Shown: positions 52,547 through 61,889 of the stretch, piece by piece
How positions within the stretch are numbered: position 1 is the stretch's first letter
How the letters are laid out: each line of letters opens with the position of its first letter
From: an uncultured Subdoligranulum sp.
Lineage (GTDB): Bacteria; Bacillota; Clostridia; Oscillospirales; Ruminococcaceae
Direction of reading: 5' to 3'
Assembly (NCBI GenBank): GCA_904374465.1
Contig: CAJFFY010000007.1
Coordinates: 1 to 64,000, forward strand
Length of the DNA stretch: 64,000 bases
Position numbers and translations under genes: made by a program
The notes under the pieces: model-generated
Seen by the model: the letters and a program-made list of their open reading frames with translations, nothing else
Databases searched by the model: none
Told to the model about the DNA's origin: nothing

Positions 52547-54187
52547 ATGTCCCTGCGGCGTTTGAGCGTGTTTCTTTCTTGCTTGATTCTCCTTTTTGGT
52601 GTGGTGCTTTGCCGTGTTCTCTGGATTGCCACCGACGGAGACTATGCGGCCAGTGCTGGCGCCCAGACGATACAATACACCGAATTACCCCGGCAGCGCG
52701 GTGATTTTTATGACCGCGACGGGCAGCTGCTCACAGGGTTTCAAAAAGAATGGTACGCCCTTTGCATCCCGGGTGATGCCAGCTATGCCACACTGTTTCC
52801 GTATGTTTCCTATAACGAACAGGTAGAACTCTATGAAAAGCGAAATACCTCTACGCCTTTTCTGGTTAAGGTGGATCAGGACCTGAATCCACAGGGAGTT
52901 CCCACCTATGCGAGTTCACGGCGCTATCTTCCTTCGCCCATTGCAGTGCACCTTCTGGGCTACCTGAACGGGGAAGGGCAGGGGGTTTCCGGATTGGAAT
53001 ACGCTTACGACGACGTGCTTTCCTCCTCTGGGGATGATCTGGTCCTTACCTGTACCACCAGCGCTCAGGGGCGGCTTCTCCGCGGTGAAAGTCCCGCTGT
53101 GGAAGTATCCTCCTCCGGCACCGGACAAGGTGTCCGTCTGACGTTGGATGCGGATATACAAAGGCTCTGTGAAGGAATTGCAGATTTGTATCTTCCGCGC
53201 GGATGCATCGTAGTCATGGATACGCAGAGCGGCGAAGTGCTGGCCAGCGTGAGTCGGCCGGAGTACGACCCGGAAAATGTTGCCAAAAGTATTGACGCCA
53301 ATGACACCTCGCTGATCAATCGCCCGTTGAATGCCTTTGCGGCCGGCTCTGTCTTCAAAGTGGTACTGGCCGCTGCCGCCTATGAAAACGGTCTGGACTG
53401 GTTTACCCATGATTGTACCGGCAGCGTGGAAGTAGCTGGGCAAGTATATCGATGTGCCCAGGGGCGTGCCCACGGGGAGGTGAATTTGCGAGGCGCTTTG
53501 GAACAGAGCTGTAACTGCTATTTTGTGGAGCTGGGGCAGCGTTTGGGGGGCAAAGCAATCCTGCGCAAGGCTGAGGAATTGGGATTTGGGACCGCCCTGG
53601 CTGTAGCGCCCGGCCTGAAAAGCAGTGCCGGAATTCTTCCGGATTCCGATACACTGAACAACCTGGGACAGCTTTCTTTGTTCAGCTTTGGGCAGGGAGG
53701 CTTGACCGCCACGCCGTTGCAAATCACTGCCATGATGAACGCAGTGGCAGACGGAGGCTTCTGGCAGCCCCCTCGTTTGGTGCAAGGGGTGGTCGATTCG
53801 GCAGGGGATTTGGTGGAACCACTGCGCCTTCCGGAACCGGAAACCGTATGCAGCGAAAACACTGCCCGCATCTTGCGCAGCATGCTGACCTCCGTGGTCG
53901 AGGAGGGCATTGGCGGCGATGCCGCACCGGAAGAATTGACAGCTGGCGGCAAAACCGGTACGGCACAGACCGGGCAATATGACGACGAAGGCGAAGAGCT
54001 TCTGAACTATTGGTTCAGCGGATTCTACCCAGCGGATGCGCCGCGTTATACCATCACTGTACTGCAGGATGCCATTCTGGAGCCGGAGACCTCCAGCGCT
54101 GCCATCTTTGCCGCTGTATGCAATGGGCTGCATGTACTGGATGATGCACTGTCATCACAGACCCCGGAAACCGCAAAAACCAGTTGA
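52547..54187 (+). CDS. Class B penicillin-binding transpeptidase
   Basis: A 546-residue protein with one N-terminal membrane segment (SVFLSCLILLFGVVLCRVL), a PBP dimerisation region and a transpeptidase domain. The active Ser is in AGSVFKVV near 268, the SxN motif in EQSCNCYF near 327 and KTG in GGKTGTAQ near 466. The set is of the PBP2/SpoVD type but short. Which division or spore role it plays is unknown. The ATG at 52547 follows GAGGTG. Its stop codon lies inside the alaS promoter -35. Confidence 0.9.
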   Translation: MSLRRLSVFLSCLILLFGVVLCRVLWIATDGDYAASAGAQTIQYTELPRQRGDFYDRDGQLLTGFQKEWYALCIPGDASYATLFPYVSYNEQVELYEKRNTSTPFLVKVDQDLNPQGVPTYASSRRYLPSPIAVHLLGYLNGEGQGVSGLEYAYDDVLSSSGDDLVLTCTTSAQGRLLRGESPAVEVSSSGTGQGVRLTLDADIQRLCEGIADLYLPRGCIVVMDTQSGEVLASVSRPEYDPENVAKSIDANDTSLINRPLNAFAAGSVFKVVLAAAAYENGLDWFTHDCTGSVEVAGQVYRCAQGRAHGEVNLRGALEQSCNCYFVELGQRLGGKAILRKAEELGFGTALAVAPGLKSSAGILPDSDTLNNLGQLSLFSFGQGGLTATPLQITAMMNAVADGGFWQPPRLVQGVVDSAGDLVEPLRLPEPETVCSENTARILRSMLTSVVEEGIGGDAAPEELTAGGKTGTAQTGQYDDEGEELLNYWFSGFYPADAPRYTITVLQDAILEPETSSAAIFAAVCNGLHVLDDALSSQTPETAKTS

Positions 54188-54212
54188 CAAGGCGGAAAAA
54201 GGGGCATATAAT
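54184..54212 (+). promoter_or_regulatory. Consensus sigma-A promoter of alaS
   Basis: TTGACA (54184-54189) and TATAAT (54207-54212) are 17 bp apart, a perfect consensus, placed across the end of the PBP gene. Confidence 0.9.
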
Positions 54213-54224
54213 ACTTTTGTAAAA

Positions 54225-54462
54225 AGGAAAATGGCGTTGAAGGGGCTAATGCTGATTTCGCAGCCTACAGAGAGGGTATCGCAAAGGTGCAAGGTACCTG
54301 GCAGCAATCTGACAAAGCCACCCCGGAGCTTTTGGCGGTGAGCCAGACGTAATGCGGCGTTAACGCAGGGAAAGTGGCGGTCCAACAGGGCCGCAAACCG
54401 GGTGGTACCACGGAAGCGTTTCAGCCTTCGTCCCTGTAACAGGGGCGAAGGCTATATTTTTT
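54225..54462 (+). promoter_or_regulatory. T-box riboswitch (tRNA-Ala) controlling alaS
   Basis: The conserved T-box GGGTGGTACCACGG lies at 54400-54413; its TGGT bulge is complementary to the ACCA end of tRNA-Ala. The intrinsic terminator AGCCTTCG ... CGAAGGCT plus T-run is at 54423-54460. Stem I is in 54235-54345. GCC at 54317 is one possible specifier codon, but I could not place it firmly. Uncharged tRNA-Ala should prevent termination and raise alaS expression. Confidence 0.9.
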
Positions 54463-54512
54463 CATGGACCTTTTTCGCACAAATGAACCTATGGATGGGA
54501 GAACGTATTGTT

Positions 54513-57173
54513 ATGCAATGGACCGGACTGAATGAATTGCGTGAGAAGTATCTGCACTTTTTTGAGACCAAAGGCCATCTGCGCCTGGGCAGCTTCCCGC
54601 TGGTACCGAAAGACGACCCGAGCCTCCTGCTGATCAACAGCGGCATGGCTCCCATGAAAAAATGGTTTCTCGGTCAGGAGGAGCCGCCGCGCCATCGCGT
54701 GACGACCTGCCAGAAGTGCATCCGTACTCCCGATATCGAGCGCGTGGGCATCACCGCCCGGCACGGCACCTTCTTTGAAATGCTGGGCAACTTCAGCTTC
54801 CAAGATTACTTCAAAGAAGAAGTGATTCCCTGGGCGTGGGAGTTTCTGACCAAGGAACTGGAGATTCCCGCCGATAAGCTTTATATTTCGGTCTATCTGG
54901 ATGACGATGAAGCTTACGACATCTGGACCAAAAAGGTTGGTATTCCCGAGGACCACATGGTTCGCTTCGGTAAGGAAGACAATTTCTGGGAACATGGTTC
55001 CGGTCCCTGCGGTCCCTGCTCGGAGATTTACTATGACCGCGGCCCGGAGCATGGCTGTGGCAAACCCACCTGCAAAGTCGGCTGTGACTGCGACCGCTAT
55101 ATGGAGATCTGGAACCTGGTGTTCAGCCAGTTTGACTCGGATGGCAAGGGCCACTATGAGCGCCTGCCCCGCCCCAACATCGATACCGGTATGGGTCTGG
55201 AACGCCTGGCCTGCGTGATGCAGGATGTGGGCAACCTCTTCGAAGTGGATACCGTGGCTGCCGTGCTGCATCATGTGGAGCAGATTTCCGGCAAGCATTA
55301 CGGCGACAGCGAAAAGGATGACATCTCCATCCGCGTTATCACTGACCACATTCGTTCCACTGTCTTTATGGTATCGGACGGCATTTTGCCTTCCAACGAG
55401 GGCCGCGGATATGTTCTGCGCCGTCTGCTGCGCCGTGCGGCACGTCACGGCCGTATGCTTGGTATTGACCGTCCCTTCCTGACCGAATTGGTGGATACCG
55501 TCATTACTTCCAGCGAGGCCGGTTATCCCGAGCTGCGTGAACACGAGTCTTACATCAAGAAAGTCGTGGGCACAGAGGAGGAACGTTTTGGCCGCACCAT
55601 TGATGCCGGTTTGAACATTCTGAACAACATGATTGAGGAACGCAAAGCTGCCGGTGAGACCGTTTTGTCCGGCACCGAAGTGTTCAAGCTCAACGACACC
55701 TTTGGCTTCCCGCTGGACCTGACCAAAGAGATTGCCGCCGAGGCTGGCTTTACGGTGGATGAGGAAGCTTTCCATGCCGAAATGACCAAACAGCGGGAAC
55801 GTGCCCGCGCGGAGCGTCTGGCAAAAGACATCTCCGGTTGGAGCGCCGACCTGTTCGGGGAGCTGACCGCAGAGCCCACTCAGTTTGACGGCTATGAAAC
55901 CCTGCGGGAATCCGCCACGGTGATTTCTTTGTCCGACGGAGAGGAACTGGCCGACGCCATTGCCACCGATGCGGCAGGGGAATCCAAGGACGGTGTTCTG
56001 GTGGTTCTGGACCGCACTCCGTTCTATGCAGAGATGGGTGGCCAGGTGGCTGATCATGGCTTTATTGTCTGTGGAGATGCCAAGCTGAAGGTTACTCAGG
56101 TCAAGAAAACCCCCAAGGGTTACTTTGTGCATACCTGTGAACTGATGGATGGCACCATCAAAGTGGGCGACCAGGTCACGGCTTTGGTGGACGAGGCGCG
56201 CCGCATGTCCATCTGTCGCAACCATACCGCTACCCACCTGTTGCAGAAGGCTCTGCGTGAGGTCCTTGGCGAGCATGTCCATCAGGCAGGTAGCTATCAG
56301 GATGACAAAATTACCCACTTCGACTTCACCCATTTCAGCGCTGTGACGCCGGAAGAATTGCGTGAAGTAGAACGCAAAGTCAATGAGAAAATTTATGCTT
56401 CGCTGCCTGTGGTGATTCAGAACCTGCCCATTGAGGAAGCCAAAAAGATGGGAGCCATGGCTCTGTTTGGCGAAAAATACGGCAGCGTGGTCCGCGTAGT
56501 GGATGCCGGCGGTTGGAGCACGGAGTTCTGCGGCGGCACCCACGTGCAGAACACTTCTCAGATCGGCTGCTTCAAGATTCTGAGCGAATCCAGTGTGGCC
56601 GCCGGTATTCGCCGGATTGAGGCGACCACCGGCTTCGGTGTGCTTCGTCTGCTGGATGAGCGTACGGAACTGCTGAACCAGACTGCCGTTGTGCTGAAAG
56701 CCAACAATCTGAAAGATCTGCCCGGCCGCGCCGAGTCGGTCACCGCAGAGTTGAAAGAGACCGGCAAACAGCTGGATGCCCTGAAGGCTGAAATGGCTGC
56801 CTCCAAGGTGGATGGCCTGTTCGAAAACGCTGCTGACGTGGATGGCATCCGCATCATCTCCGCCTATCTGACCGGCACCGGTGCTGATACGCTGCGGGAA
56901 ATGGTGGATAAAGTCCGTGACAAGGCGCCCAATGCTGTGACAGTGTTGGTGGGCAACGACGGCAACAAAACGATGATGGCCGTGGGTGTTTCTTCCAACG
57001 CCAAGGCCCGCGGCCTGAAGGCCGGATCCCTTGTCAAGAAAGTTGCCGCCATTGCCGGTGGCAACGGCGGCGGCAAACCGGACTTCGCCATGGCCGGCAT
57101 CCGGGATGTGAGCAAGATCGACGAAGCGCTCAACGCCGTACCCGAAATCGTCAAGGCTGAACTGAATCAGTAA
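54513..57173 (+). CDS. alaS: Alanyl-tRNA synthetase
   Basis: From the ATG at 54513 the product is 886 residues. The class II core is at the N-terminus (INSGMAPMKKWFLG, RHGTFFEMLGNFSFQDYF). The editing domain carries zinc ligands NHTATHLL near 569 and CGGTH near 671, and the DHHA1 domain ends the protein (GGNGGGKPDFAMAG). It charges tRNA-Ala. Longer frames would extend through the T-box terminator, so they are rejected. Confidence 0.97.
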   Translation: MQWTGLNELREKYLHFFETKGHLRLGSFPLVPKDDPSLLLINSGMAPMKKWFLGQEEPPRHRVTTCQKCIRTPDIERVGITARHGTFFEMLGNFSFQDYFKEEVIPWAWEFLTKELEIPADKLYISVYLDDDEAYDIWTKKVGIPEDHMVRFGKEDNFWEHGSGPCGPCSEIYYDRGPEHGCGKPTCKVGCDCDRYMEIWNLVFSQFDSDGKGHYERLPRPNIDTGMGLERLACVMQDVGNLFEVDTVAAVLHHVEQISGKHYGDSEKDDISIRVITDHIRSTVFMVSDGILPSNEGRGYVLRRLLRRAARHGRMLGIDRPFLTELVDTVITSSEAGYPELREHESYIKKVVGTEEERFGRTIDAGLNILNNMIEERKAAGETVLSGTEVFKLNDTFGFPLDLTKEIAAEAGFTVDEEAFHAEMTKQRERARAERLAKDISGWSADLFGELTAEPTQFDGYETLRESATVISLSDGEELADAIATDAAGESKDGVLVVLDRTPFYAEMGGQVADHGFIVCGDAKLKVTQVKKTPKGYFVHTCELMDGTIKVGDQVTALVDEARRMSICRNHTATHLLQKALREVLGEHVHQAGSYQDDKITHFDFTHFSAVTPEELREVERKVNEKIYASLPVVIQNLPIEEAKKMGAMALFGEKYGSVVRVVDAGGWSTEFCGGTHVQNTSQIGCFKILSESSVAAGIRRIEATTGFGVLRLLDERTELLNQTAVVLKANNLKDLPGRAESVTAELKETGKQLDALKAEMAASKVDGLFENAADVDGIRIISAYLTGTGADTLREMVDKVRDKAPNAVTVLVGNDGNKTMMAVGVSSNAKARGLKAGSLVKKVAAIAGGNGGGKPDFAMAGIRDVSKIDEALNAVPEIVKAELNQ

Positions 57174-57210
57174 TCCTACCAAATCACACCACCATAAGGG
57201 AGGGATTGTA

Positions 57211-57555
57211 ATGGAAGATTGTCTGTTCTGTAAAATCGCGGCGGGGGAAATCCCCTCCAACAAACTGTATGAGGACGACACGCTGCTGGCCTTTTACGAC
57301 ATTGATCCCCAGGCGCCGGTACACTTTTTGGTCATTCCAAAGCAGCACATTGCTTCTGCCGCAGCATTGACCGAAGAAAATGCCGCATTGCTGGGGCACA
57401 TCTACGCTGTGATTGCCGACCAATGCCGTAAGTTGGGCGTAGATGAAAAGGGCTACCGCGTTGTCACCAATGTGGGGGAGGACGGCGGCCAGAGTGTCAA
57501 GCACCTGCATTTCCACGTGCTGGCAGGGCGCAGCCTCGCATGGCCTCCGGGCTGA
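57211..57555 (+). CDS. HIT-family nucleotide hydrolase (HinT type)
   Basis: A 114-residue protein with CLFCKIAAGEIPS at the start and the catalytic histidine triad HLHFHVL near 97. HinT proteins hydrolyse nucleoside phosphoramidates and adenylates. GGGAGGG lies just before the ATG. It sits between alaS and the phosphoribosyltransferase gene on the same strand. Confidence 0.95.
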   Translation: MEDCLFCKIAAGEIPSNKLYEDDTLLAFYDIDPQAPVHFLVIPKQHIASAAALTEENAALLGHIYAVIADQCRKLGVDEKGYRVVTNVGEDGGQSVKHLHFHVLAGRSLAWPPG

Positions 57556-57604
57556 TACGCCCGTTCCGGCACCGATTGTTCCAAAGTAGAAAGAGGTTCC
57601 TAAC

Positions 57605-58144
57605 ATGGCAGATACCTATACATTGCATATTGCAGGGCTTACCCGTGAATTGCCGATCTGCAAAGTAAACGATCACATGGACATTGCCGCCTTTATCATG
57701 TTCAGCGATGTCGAGCTGACGGAGGCCTGCGCAGCCGCGCTGCTCAAGAAAGCCCCTGAGTTTGATGTGATTCTGACCGCCGAGGCCAAGGGCATCCCCC
57801 TGGCATACGAAATGGCTCGTCAAAGCGGTAAATATTGGATTCCTGCTCGCAAAGGCCCCAAGCTTTATATGCGCCAGCCTGTTGTGATTGAAGATGAATC
57901 CATCACAACGGCCGGCAAGCAGGTTCTGGTCATTGACCAGAAGGATATCGATTATATGAACGGCAAGCGGATTCTGATTGTGGACGATGTGATCTCCACC
58001 GGCGGGTCCCTGCACGCGCTGGAAACGCTGGCCGCCAAGAGCACCGGCAAAGTAGTCGGTTGCTGCGCTGCTCTGGCGGAAGGCGATGCCGCCAAGCGCA
58101 CTGATATCTTCTTCCTGGAGCCGCTGCCCCTGTTCCTTCATTGA
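57605..58144 (+). CDS. Purine phosphoribosyltransferase (Apt/Xpt-like)
   Basis: The 179-residue protein has the PRPP-binding loop ILIVDDVISTGGSL near 121-134 and the flexible loop with the PARKGPKLYM segment near 80. It salvages a purine base to its nucleotide. The exact base (adenine, xanthine or a relative) cannot be decided by eye. AGAGG precedes the ATG. Confidence 0.88.
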   Translation: MADTYTLHIAGLTRELPICKVNDHMDIAAFIMFSDVELTEACAAALLKKAPEFDVILTAEAKGIPLAYEMARQSGKYWIPARKGPKLYMRQPVVIEDESITTAGKQVLVIDQKDIDYMNGKRILIVDDVISTGGSLHALETLAAKSTGKVVGCCAALAEGDAAKRTDIFFLEPLPLFLH

Positions 58145-58150
58145 TTCGCC

Positions 58151-60232
58151 ATGAAACGCAAACTTGCCTGGTTCGGTCTGGCCTTTGCCACGGCCGAGTT
58201 GTTTGCGGCTTATCTGCCGCCGCTGGTTCTTCTGCCCGCGGCGGCATTTTTTGCTTTGCTCGCTTTTCTCTACCATAGATACGCCGTCGGCGTCCCTTTT
58301 GCCGGTATTTTTTGCGGTTTACTCTGCTTTTTTGTGTTTTACCTGGCAGTTGTGCGTCCTCTGGAGCCCTATGCCGGTCAAACCGCCCAATGCACTGTCA
58401 TCGTGGAGACCGATGCCGAACCCGCTTACCAGGAAGGGATGTATCGCGGCAGCCTGCGTGTGACTTCCTGGAACGGTGAGCCGACGAACTTTTTGGTGGA
58501 GTGCCGTGCATTTCCGGCTGCCGCACCGGGGGATACCTTCACGGCACAATGGAAGTTTGCCGATTTAGAGACAGATGCGTATCAGATGTCTTATCGGAGT
58601 CAGGGCATCCATTTGCAGGCAGAATATCTGGGATCTTACCAGCCGCAGCCATCCTGCCAGGCTACACGCTTTACATGGTTCCGCCTGCGAAAGACACTTG
58701 CGCAGCGTCTGAAGACCTGGATGACCGCCGAAGAAGGGGAACTGGAGGCGGCTATGCTGTTGGGGGACAAAACCGGTCTGCGGGATACGATTCAGGACAC
58801 GTTCCGTATCGCGGGTGTTTCCCATTTGTTAGCTGTCTCCGGACTGCACGTAGCTTTGCTGTGCGGCATTTTTTCCTTTGGGTTTCGTCGGCGCTTTGTC
58901 CGGCCGTTGATCGTACTCCGGGCGTTCCTGGTGATCTTTTATATGTTGCTGACCGGCTTGCCGGTCTCGGTACTGCGGGCCGGTTTGGTCTTTCTAATTG
59001 CCCTGGCCGGAGATTTTTTCCTGCAACCGGTGGATCTTCTTACCTCCACTGGTGCCGCTGCGGTGCTTTTGGGCCTTCAAAATGCGTATGTCCCCTGTGA
59101 CCTGGGATTTCAATTGTCCTTTTGTGCGGTTCTCGGTGTTCAGGCAGCCGGTACCTTGTCCCGTTGGGAAGAGGGGCACCTCCCTGACCCAAGACATCCC
59201 TGGGCAGTGCACATCCTTTCCCGGGGAATGGCACTGTTGGAAAATGTCCAGATTGCCTTTCTCGCCGGGTTGGCCACACTGCCGGTCCTGATTGCCCACG
59301 GTATGACCGCCAGTGGTGTTGGGGTTCTTACCAACCTCTTGGTGGTTTGGATGCTGGAACCGGCACTGCAACTGGGAATTGTCATTCTGGTGTTGCAGTT
59401 TTTACCGGGTTGCTTGCCCGTAGTACGGATCGCAAGTGTTCTCCTGTCACTCTGGCTGCGGGGGATGCTTTCGTTGGTCGGCTGGTGTGCGGGCTTGCCT
59501 TTGGCACAGCTGGCTTTTCCTAAAAACTACACGCTGTTGGTATTGGCCGTATTGGGCATCCTGGCACTGGTGTTTCACATGGCAGACCGCATGCTCTGGT
59601 ATCTGCCTGCTGCAGCCATATGCGGCCTTTCTGCCATTGCAATGGGAATTTGGTCGCAGGAAGATCTTGTCCGCATTGCACTGGTGGGAACCGCCAACAA
59701 CCCCTGTGCCGTTTGTATGCAAAACGGCCAGGCAGTGATTCTGTTCCGGGGCGGCCAAAGCAATGTGCGCGCAGTAACCCGCTATCTGACGGAAAACGCT
59801 GACCCGGAGGTAACCTTGGTAGTGGACCTTCGCCAGGATCCCTCTTTGCTGGATTTTGGCGAATGGCCGGTAATTGAGATCCGCGATCTGGAAGGGTACA
59901 CACAGCAAACAACCCTTGACGATGTGGCACTGGACCTGTATCATGATGGCAGCGGGAGTCTTGCCGTCCTAGGCGTAGGCAACCGTCACATTGCTTTGGC
60001 CTCCGGCCGTGTCCATCTGGATACGCCGGTATCTGTGGATGTGTTTTGTGCCGGCAGCTCTTTGCCGGATACCGTTCTTCCGCAGACCATTGTATGCTGT
60101 ACCGATTCTGCGGATTGGCTGACATCCGTTTCAGCGCAAACCGTCTTGTATGGCCAGGAAACCCCTGTGATCATGATTCGTCCCTGGTTGTCCCTTACCT
60201 ACGAGGAGGTGAAACCGCTTGCTTTACAGTGA
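58151..60232 (+). CDS. ComEC/Rec2-like competence channel with degenerate C-terminal domain
   Basis: The 693-residue membrane protein has the OB-like N-terminal part and the Competence domain with many membrane segments, including GVSHLLAVSGLHVALLCG near 220, the hallmark of ComEC. Full ComEC proteins end in a metallo-beta-lactamase nuclease domain with HxHxDH. Here the equivalent region (about 505-693) has no such motif. It may act as a channel without nuclease. No clear ribosome site is present, so coupling to the upstream gene is likely. Confidence 0.85.
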   Translation: MKRKLAWFGLAFATAELFAAYLPPLVLLPAAAFFALLAFLYHRYAVGVPFAGIFCGLLCFFVFYLAVVRPLEPYAGQTAQCTVIVETDAEPAYQEGMYRGSLRVTSWNGEPTNFLVECRAFPAAAPGDTFTAQWKFADLETDAYQMSYRSQGIHLQAEYLGSYQPQPSCQATRFTWFRLRKTLAQRLKTWMTAEEGELEAAMLLGDKTGLRDTIQDTFRIAGVSHLLAVSGLHVALLCGIFSFGFRRRFVRPLIVLRAFLVIFYMLLTGLPVSVLRAGLVFLIALAGDFFLQPVDLLTSTGAAAVLLGLQNAYVPCDLGFQLSFCAVLGVQAAGTLSRWEEGHLPDPRHPWAVHILSRGMALLENVQIAFLAGLATLPVLIAHGMTASGVGVLTNLLVVWMLEPALQLGIVILVLQFLPGCLPVVRIASVLLSLWLRGMLSLVGWCAGLPLAQLAFPKNYTLLVLAVLGILALVFHMADRMLWYLPAAAICGLSAIAMGIWSQEDLVRIALVGTANNPCAVCMQNGQAVILFRGGQSNVRAVTRYLTENADPEVTLVVDLRQDPSLLDFGEWPVIEIRDLEGYTQQTTLDDVALDLYHDGSGSLAVLGVGNRHIALASGRVHLDTPVSVDVFCAGSSLPDTVLPQTIVCCTDSADWLTSVSAQTVLYGQETPVIMIRPWLSLTYEEVKPLALQ

Positions 60233-61250
60233 AAAGGAACTGGCAAAGCGTTTGCACTCCGGCTGCGCCCTGTTTTATTTTTATGCAGCGGACGAAGCGC
60301 TGGTACGTGCCGCTGCCAATGAAGCCTTGCGATTTCTAAACCAATCAGACCCTGAAACAACCGTCCTGGACGGCCCCACCCCTACGGTGGAGGAAATCGT
60401 CCTTGCCGCCGGTACGATTTCTTTTTTCGGGGGCAAACGTCTGGTTCTGATGCCGATGGTGCGCCCATCCACTTATTCCGACAAGGACCTGCAAGAGCTC
60501 TGTGATACACTGGCCGACACAGAAAACGCTATTTTTGTAATAACCAGTGTAATCGAAGAGAAATTTGGGAAGTTGCGCCCCGGCAAGCGGGAACAAAAGC
60601 TGATTGCCGCCTGTGAGAAAATCGGATATTGTGTTCAGATTAACAAACCCGGGCGCAACGAACTGCAATCCTTGGCACGTAGCTGGGCCCAGGAATCCGG
60701 GGCCACTTTTGCTCAAGGGGCGGAGACCGCGTTGCTGGATCGCTGCGGAGAAGATCAGTTTTTGTTGCGCAATGAAATTGCCAAGTTGGCTGCCCTTGCC
60801 AATTACGATACCATTACGTTGCAGATGGTACAGCAGCTGGGAACGGTCACGTTGGACGCCGACACCTTTGAGATGGTGGAATTGGTGGTGTCAGGACGGA
60901 TTGACCAGGCGCAAAAACGGCTGAAGACCCTTCTGGAACTGCAAAATGATCCCATTATGATCACCGGCGCCCTGATTGGAAACTATCTGGACCTGTATCG
61001 TGTACTGCAGGGTAAGCGGAGTCGACGCAGCCTGGCCGATGTGGCCAAAGATTTCGGTTACGGTGGCAAGTGGAGTTATCGGCTCGGCAAGGTTGAACGC
61101 TCCGCCTCTCGGTTCAAACGGCACCAATTGGAACAATGTCTGACCATTTTGCAAAGGCTGGATCTTGATCTCAAAAGCAGCAAGCTAGATGCAGATCTTT
61201 TAATGCAGAAGGCTCTGTGTGAGTTGGCACTGGCCGGGAGGCGCCTATGA
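60219..61250 (+). CDS. holA: DNA polymerase III delta subunit
   Basis: The 343-residue clamp-loader subunit starts with TTG at 60219, ten bases after AGGAGG, and overlaps the comEC-like stop by 14 bases. The motifs YFYAADEALVRAA (degenerate Walker-like region), FFGGKRLVLM near 68 and FLLRNEIAKLA near 182 are typical of HolA. The order comEC-holA is common in Firmicutes. Confidence 0.93.
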   Translation: MLYSEKELAKRLHSGCALFYFYAADEALVRAAANEALRFLNQSDPETTVLDGPTPTVEEIVLAAGTISFFGGKRLVLMPMVRPSTYSDKDLQELCDTLADTENAIFVITSVIEEKFGKLRPGKREQKLIAACEKIGYCVQINKPGRNELQSLARSWAQESGATFAQGAETALLDRCGEDQFLLRNEIAKLAALANYDTITLQMVQQLGTVTLDADTFEMVELVVSGRIDQAQKRLKTLLELQNDPIMITGALIGNYLDLYRVLQGKRSRRSLADVAKDFGYGGKWSYRLGKVERSASRFKRHQLEQCLTILQRLDLDLKSSKLDADLLMQKALCELALAGRRL

Positions 61251-61843
61251 TTCATCTGAAACAAATCCTTCTCGTGGAGGGAAAATACGACGCCGCCCGA
61301 CTGCACAACCTGGTGGAAGGGACCATCCTGACCACCGACGGTTTTCGTGTCATGAAAGATCGTGCTCTGCAACGGATGCTCCAGCAGCTTGGACGGACCC
61401 AGGGGCTGATTATTCTGACTGATTCCGATGCAGCCGGTTTCAAAATCCGTCATTTTGTCACAGGGCTTGTGGGGGCGGCATATGTATTGCAAGCCTATGT
61501 GCCGGCCATTCCCGGCAAGGAAGCCCGCAAGGCTCAGCCCGGCAAAGAAGGTCTTTTGGGCGTGGAGGGAATTTCGGACGATCAGCTGCTGCAAAGCTTA
61601 CATGATGCGTTACAAAGTGCCCCCACCGAAAGTCCCGTAGATTCTTCTGACAATGTACAGCCGATCACCTATACTGATTTATATGAGTGGGGGATTTCCG
61701 GTACTGCCAACAGCGCCGAACGTCGACGCCGGTTGCTGCAACGGTTGGGATTGCCACCGAGGCTCAGCAAAAAAGAACTGCTGCAGATACTGACCACATT
61801 GTACACTCGGGAAAGCCTTGCCCAACAGATTGCACAGTTATAA
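61247..61843 (+). CDS. TOPRIM-domain nuclease, RNase M5-like (DUF4093)
   Basis: The 198-residue protein has an N-terminal TOPRIM domain with catalytic Glu in LLVEGKYD near 11 and the DxD motif LTDSDAAG near 57, followed by a DUF4093-type helical part (LSKKELLQIL). RNase M5 matures 5S rRNA in Bacillus. The role here is inferred. It overlaps holA by four bases. Confidence 0.85.
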   Translation: MIHLKQILLVEGKYDAARLHNLVEGTILTTDGFRVMKDRALQRMLQQLGRTQGLIILTDSDAAGFKIRHFVTGLVGAAYVLQAYVPAIPGKEARKAQPGKEGLLGVEGISDDQLLQSLHDALQSAPTESPVDSSDNVQPITYTDLYEWGISGTANSAERRRRLLQRLGLPPRLSKKELLQILTTLYTRESLAQQIAQL

Positions 61844-61849
61844 ACCACA

Positions 61850-61884
61850 AAGAGCGTATCTCATAAGAGATACGCTCTTTCTTC
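61850..61884 (+). terminator. Terminator between the RNase M5-like and pseudouridine synthase genes
   Basis: AAAGAGCGTATCTC (61850-61863) pairs with 61868-61881, symmetric enough to serve both strands. Confidence 0.88.
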
Positions 61885-61889
61885 CTATT

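Noticed and set aside
54489..57281. 930-residue ORF antisense to alaS
   Set aside because: Same cause; the sense strand has a complete AlaRS with T-box control, and the antisense product has no recognisable motif.
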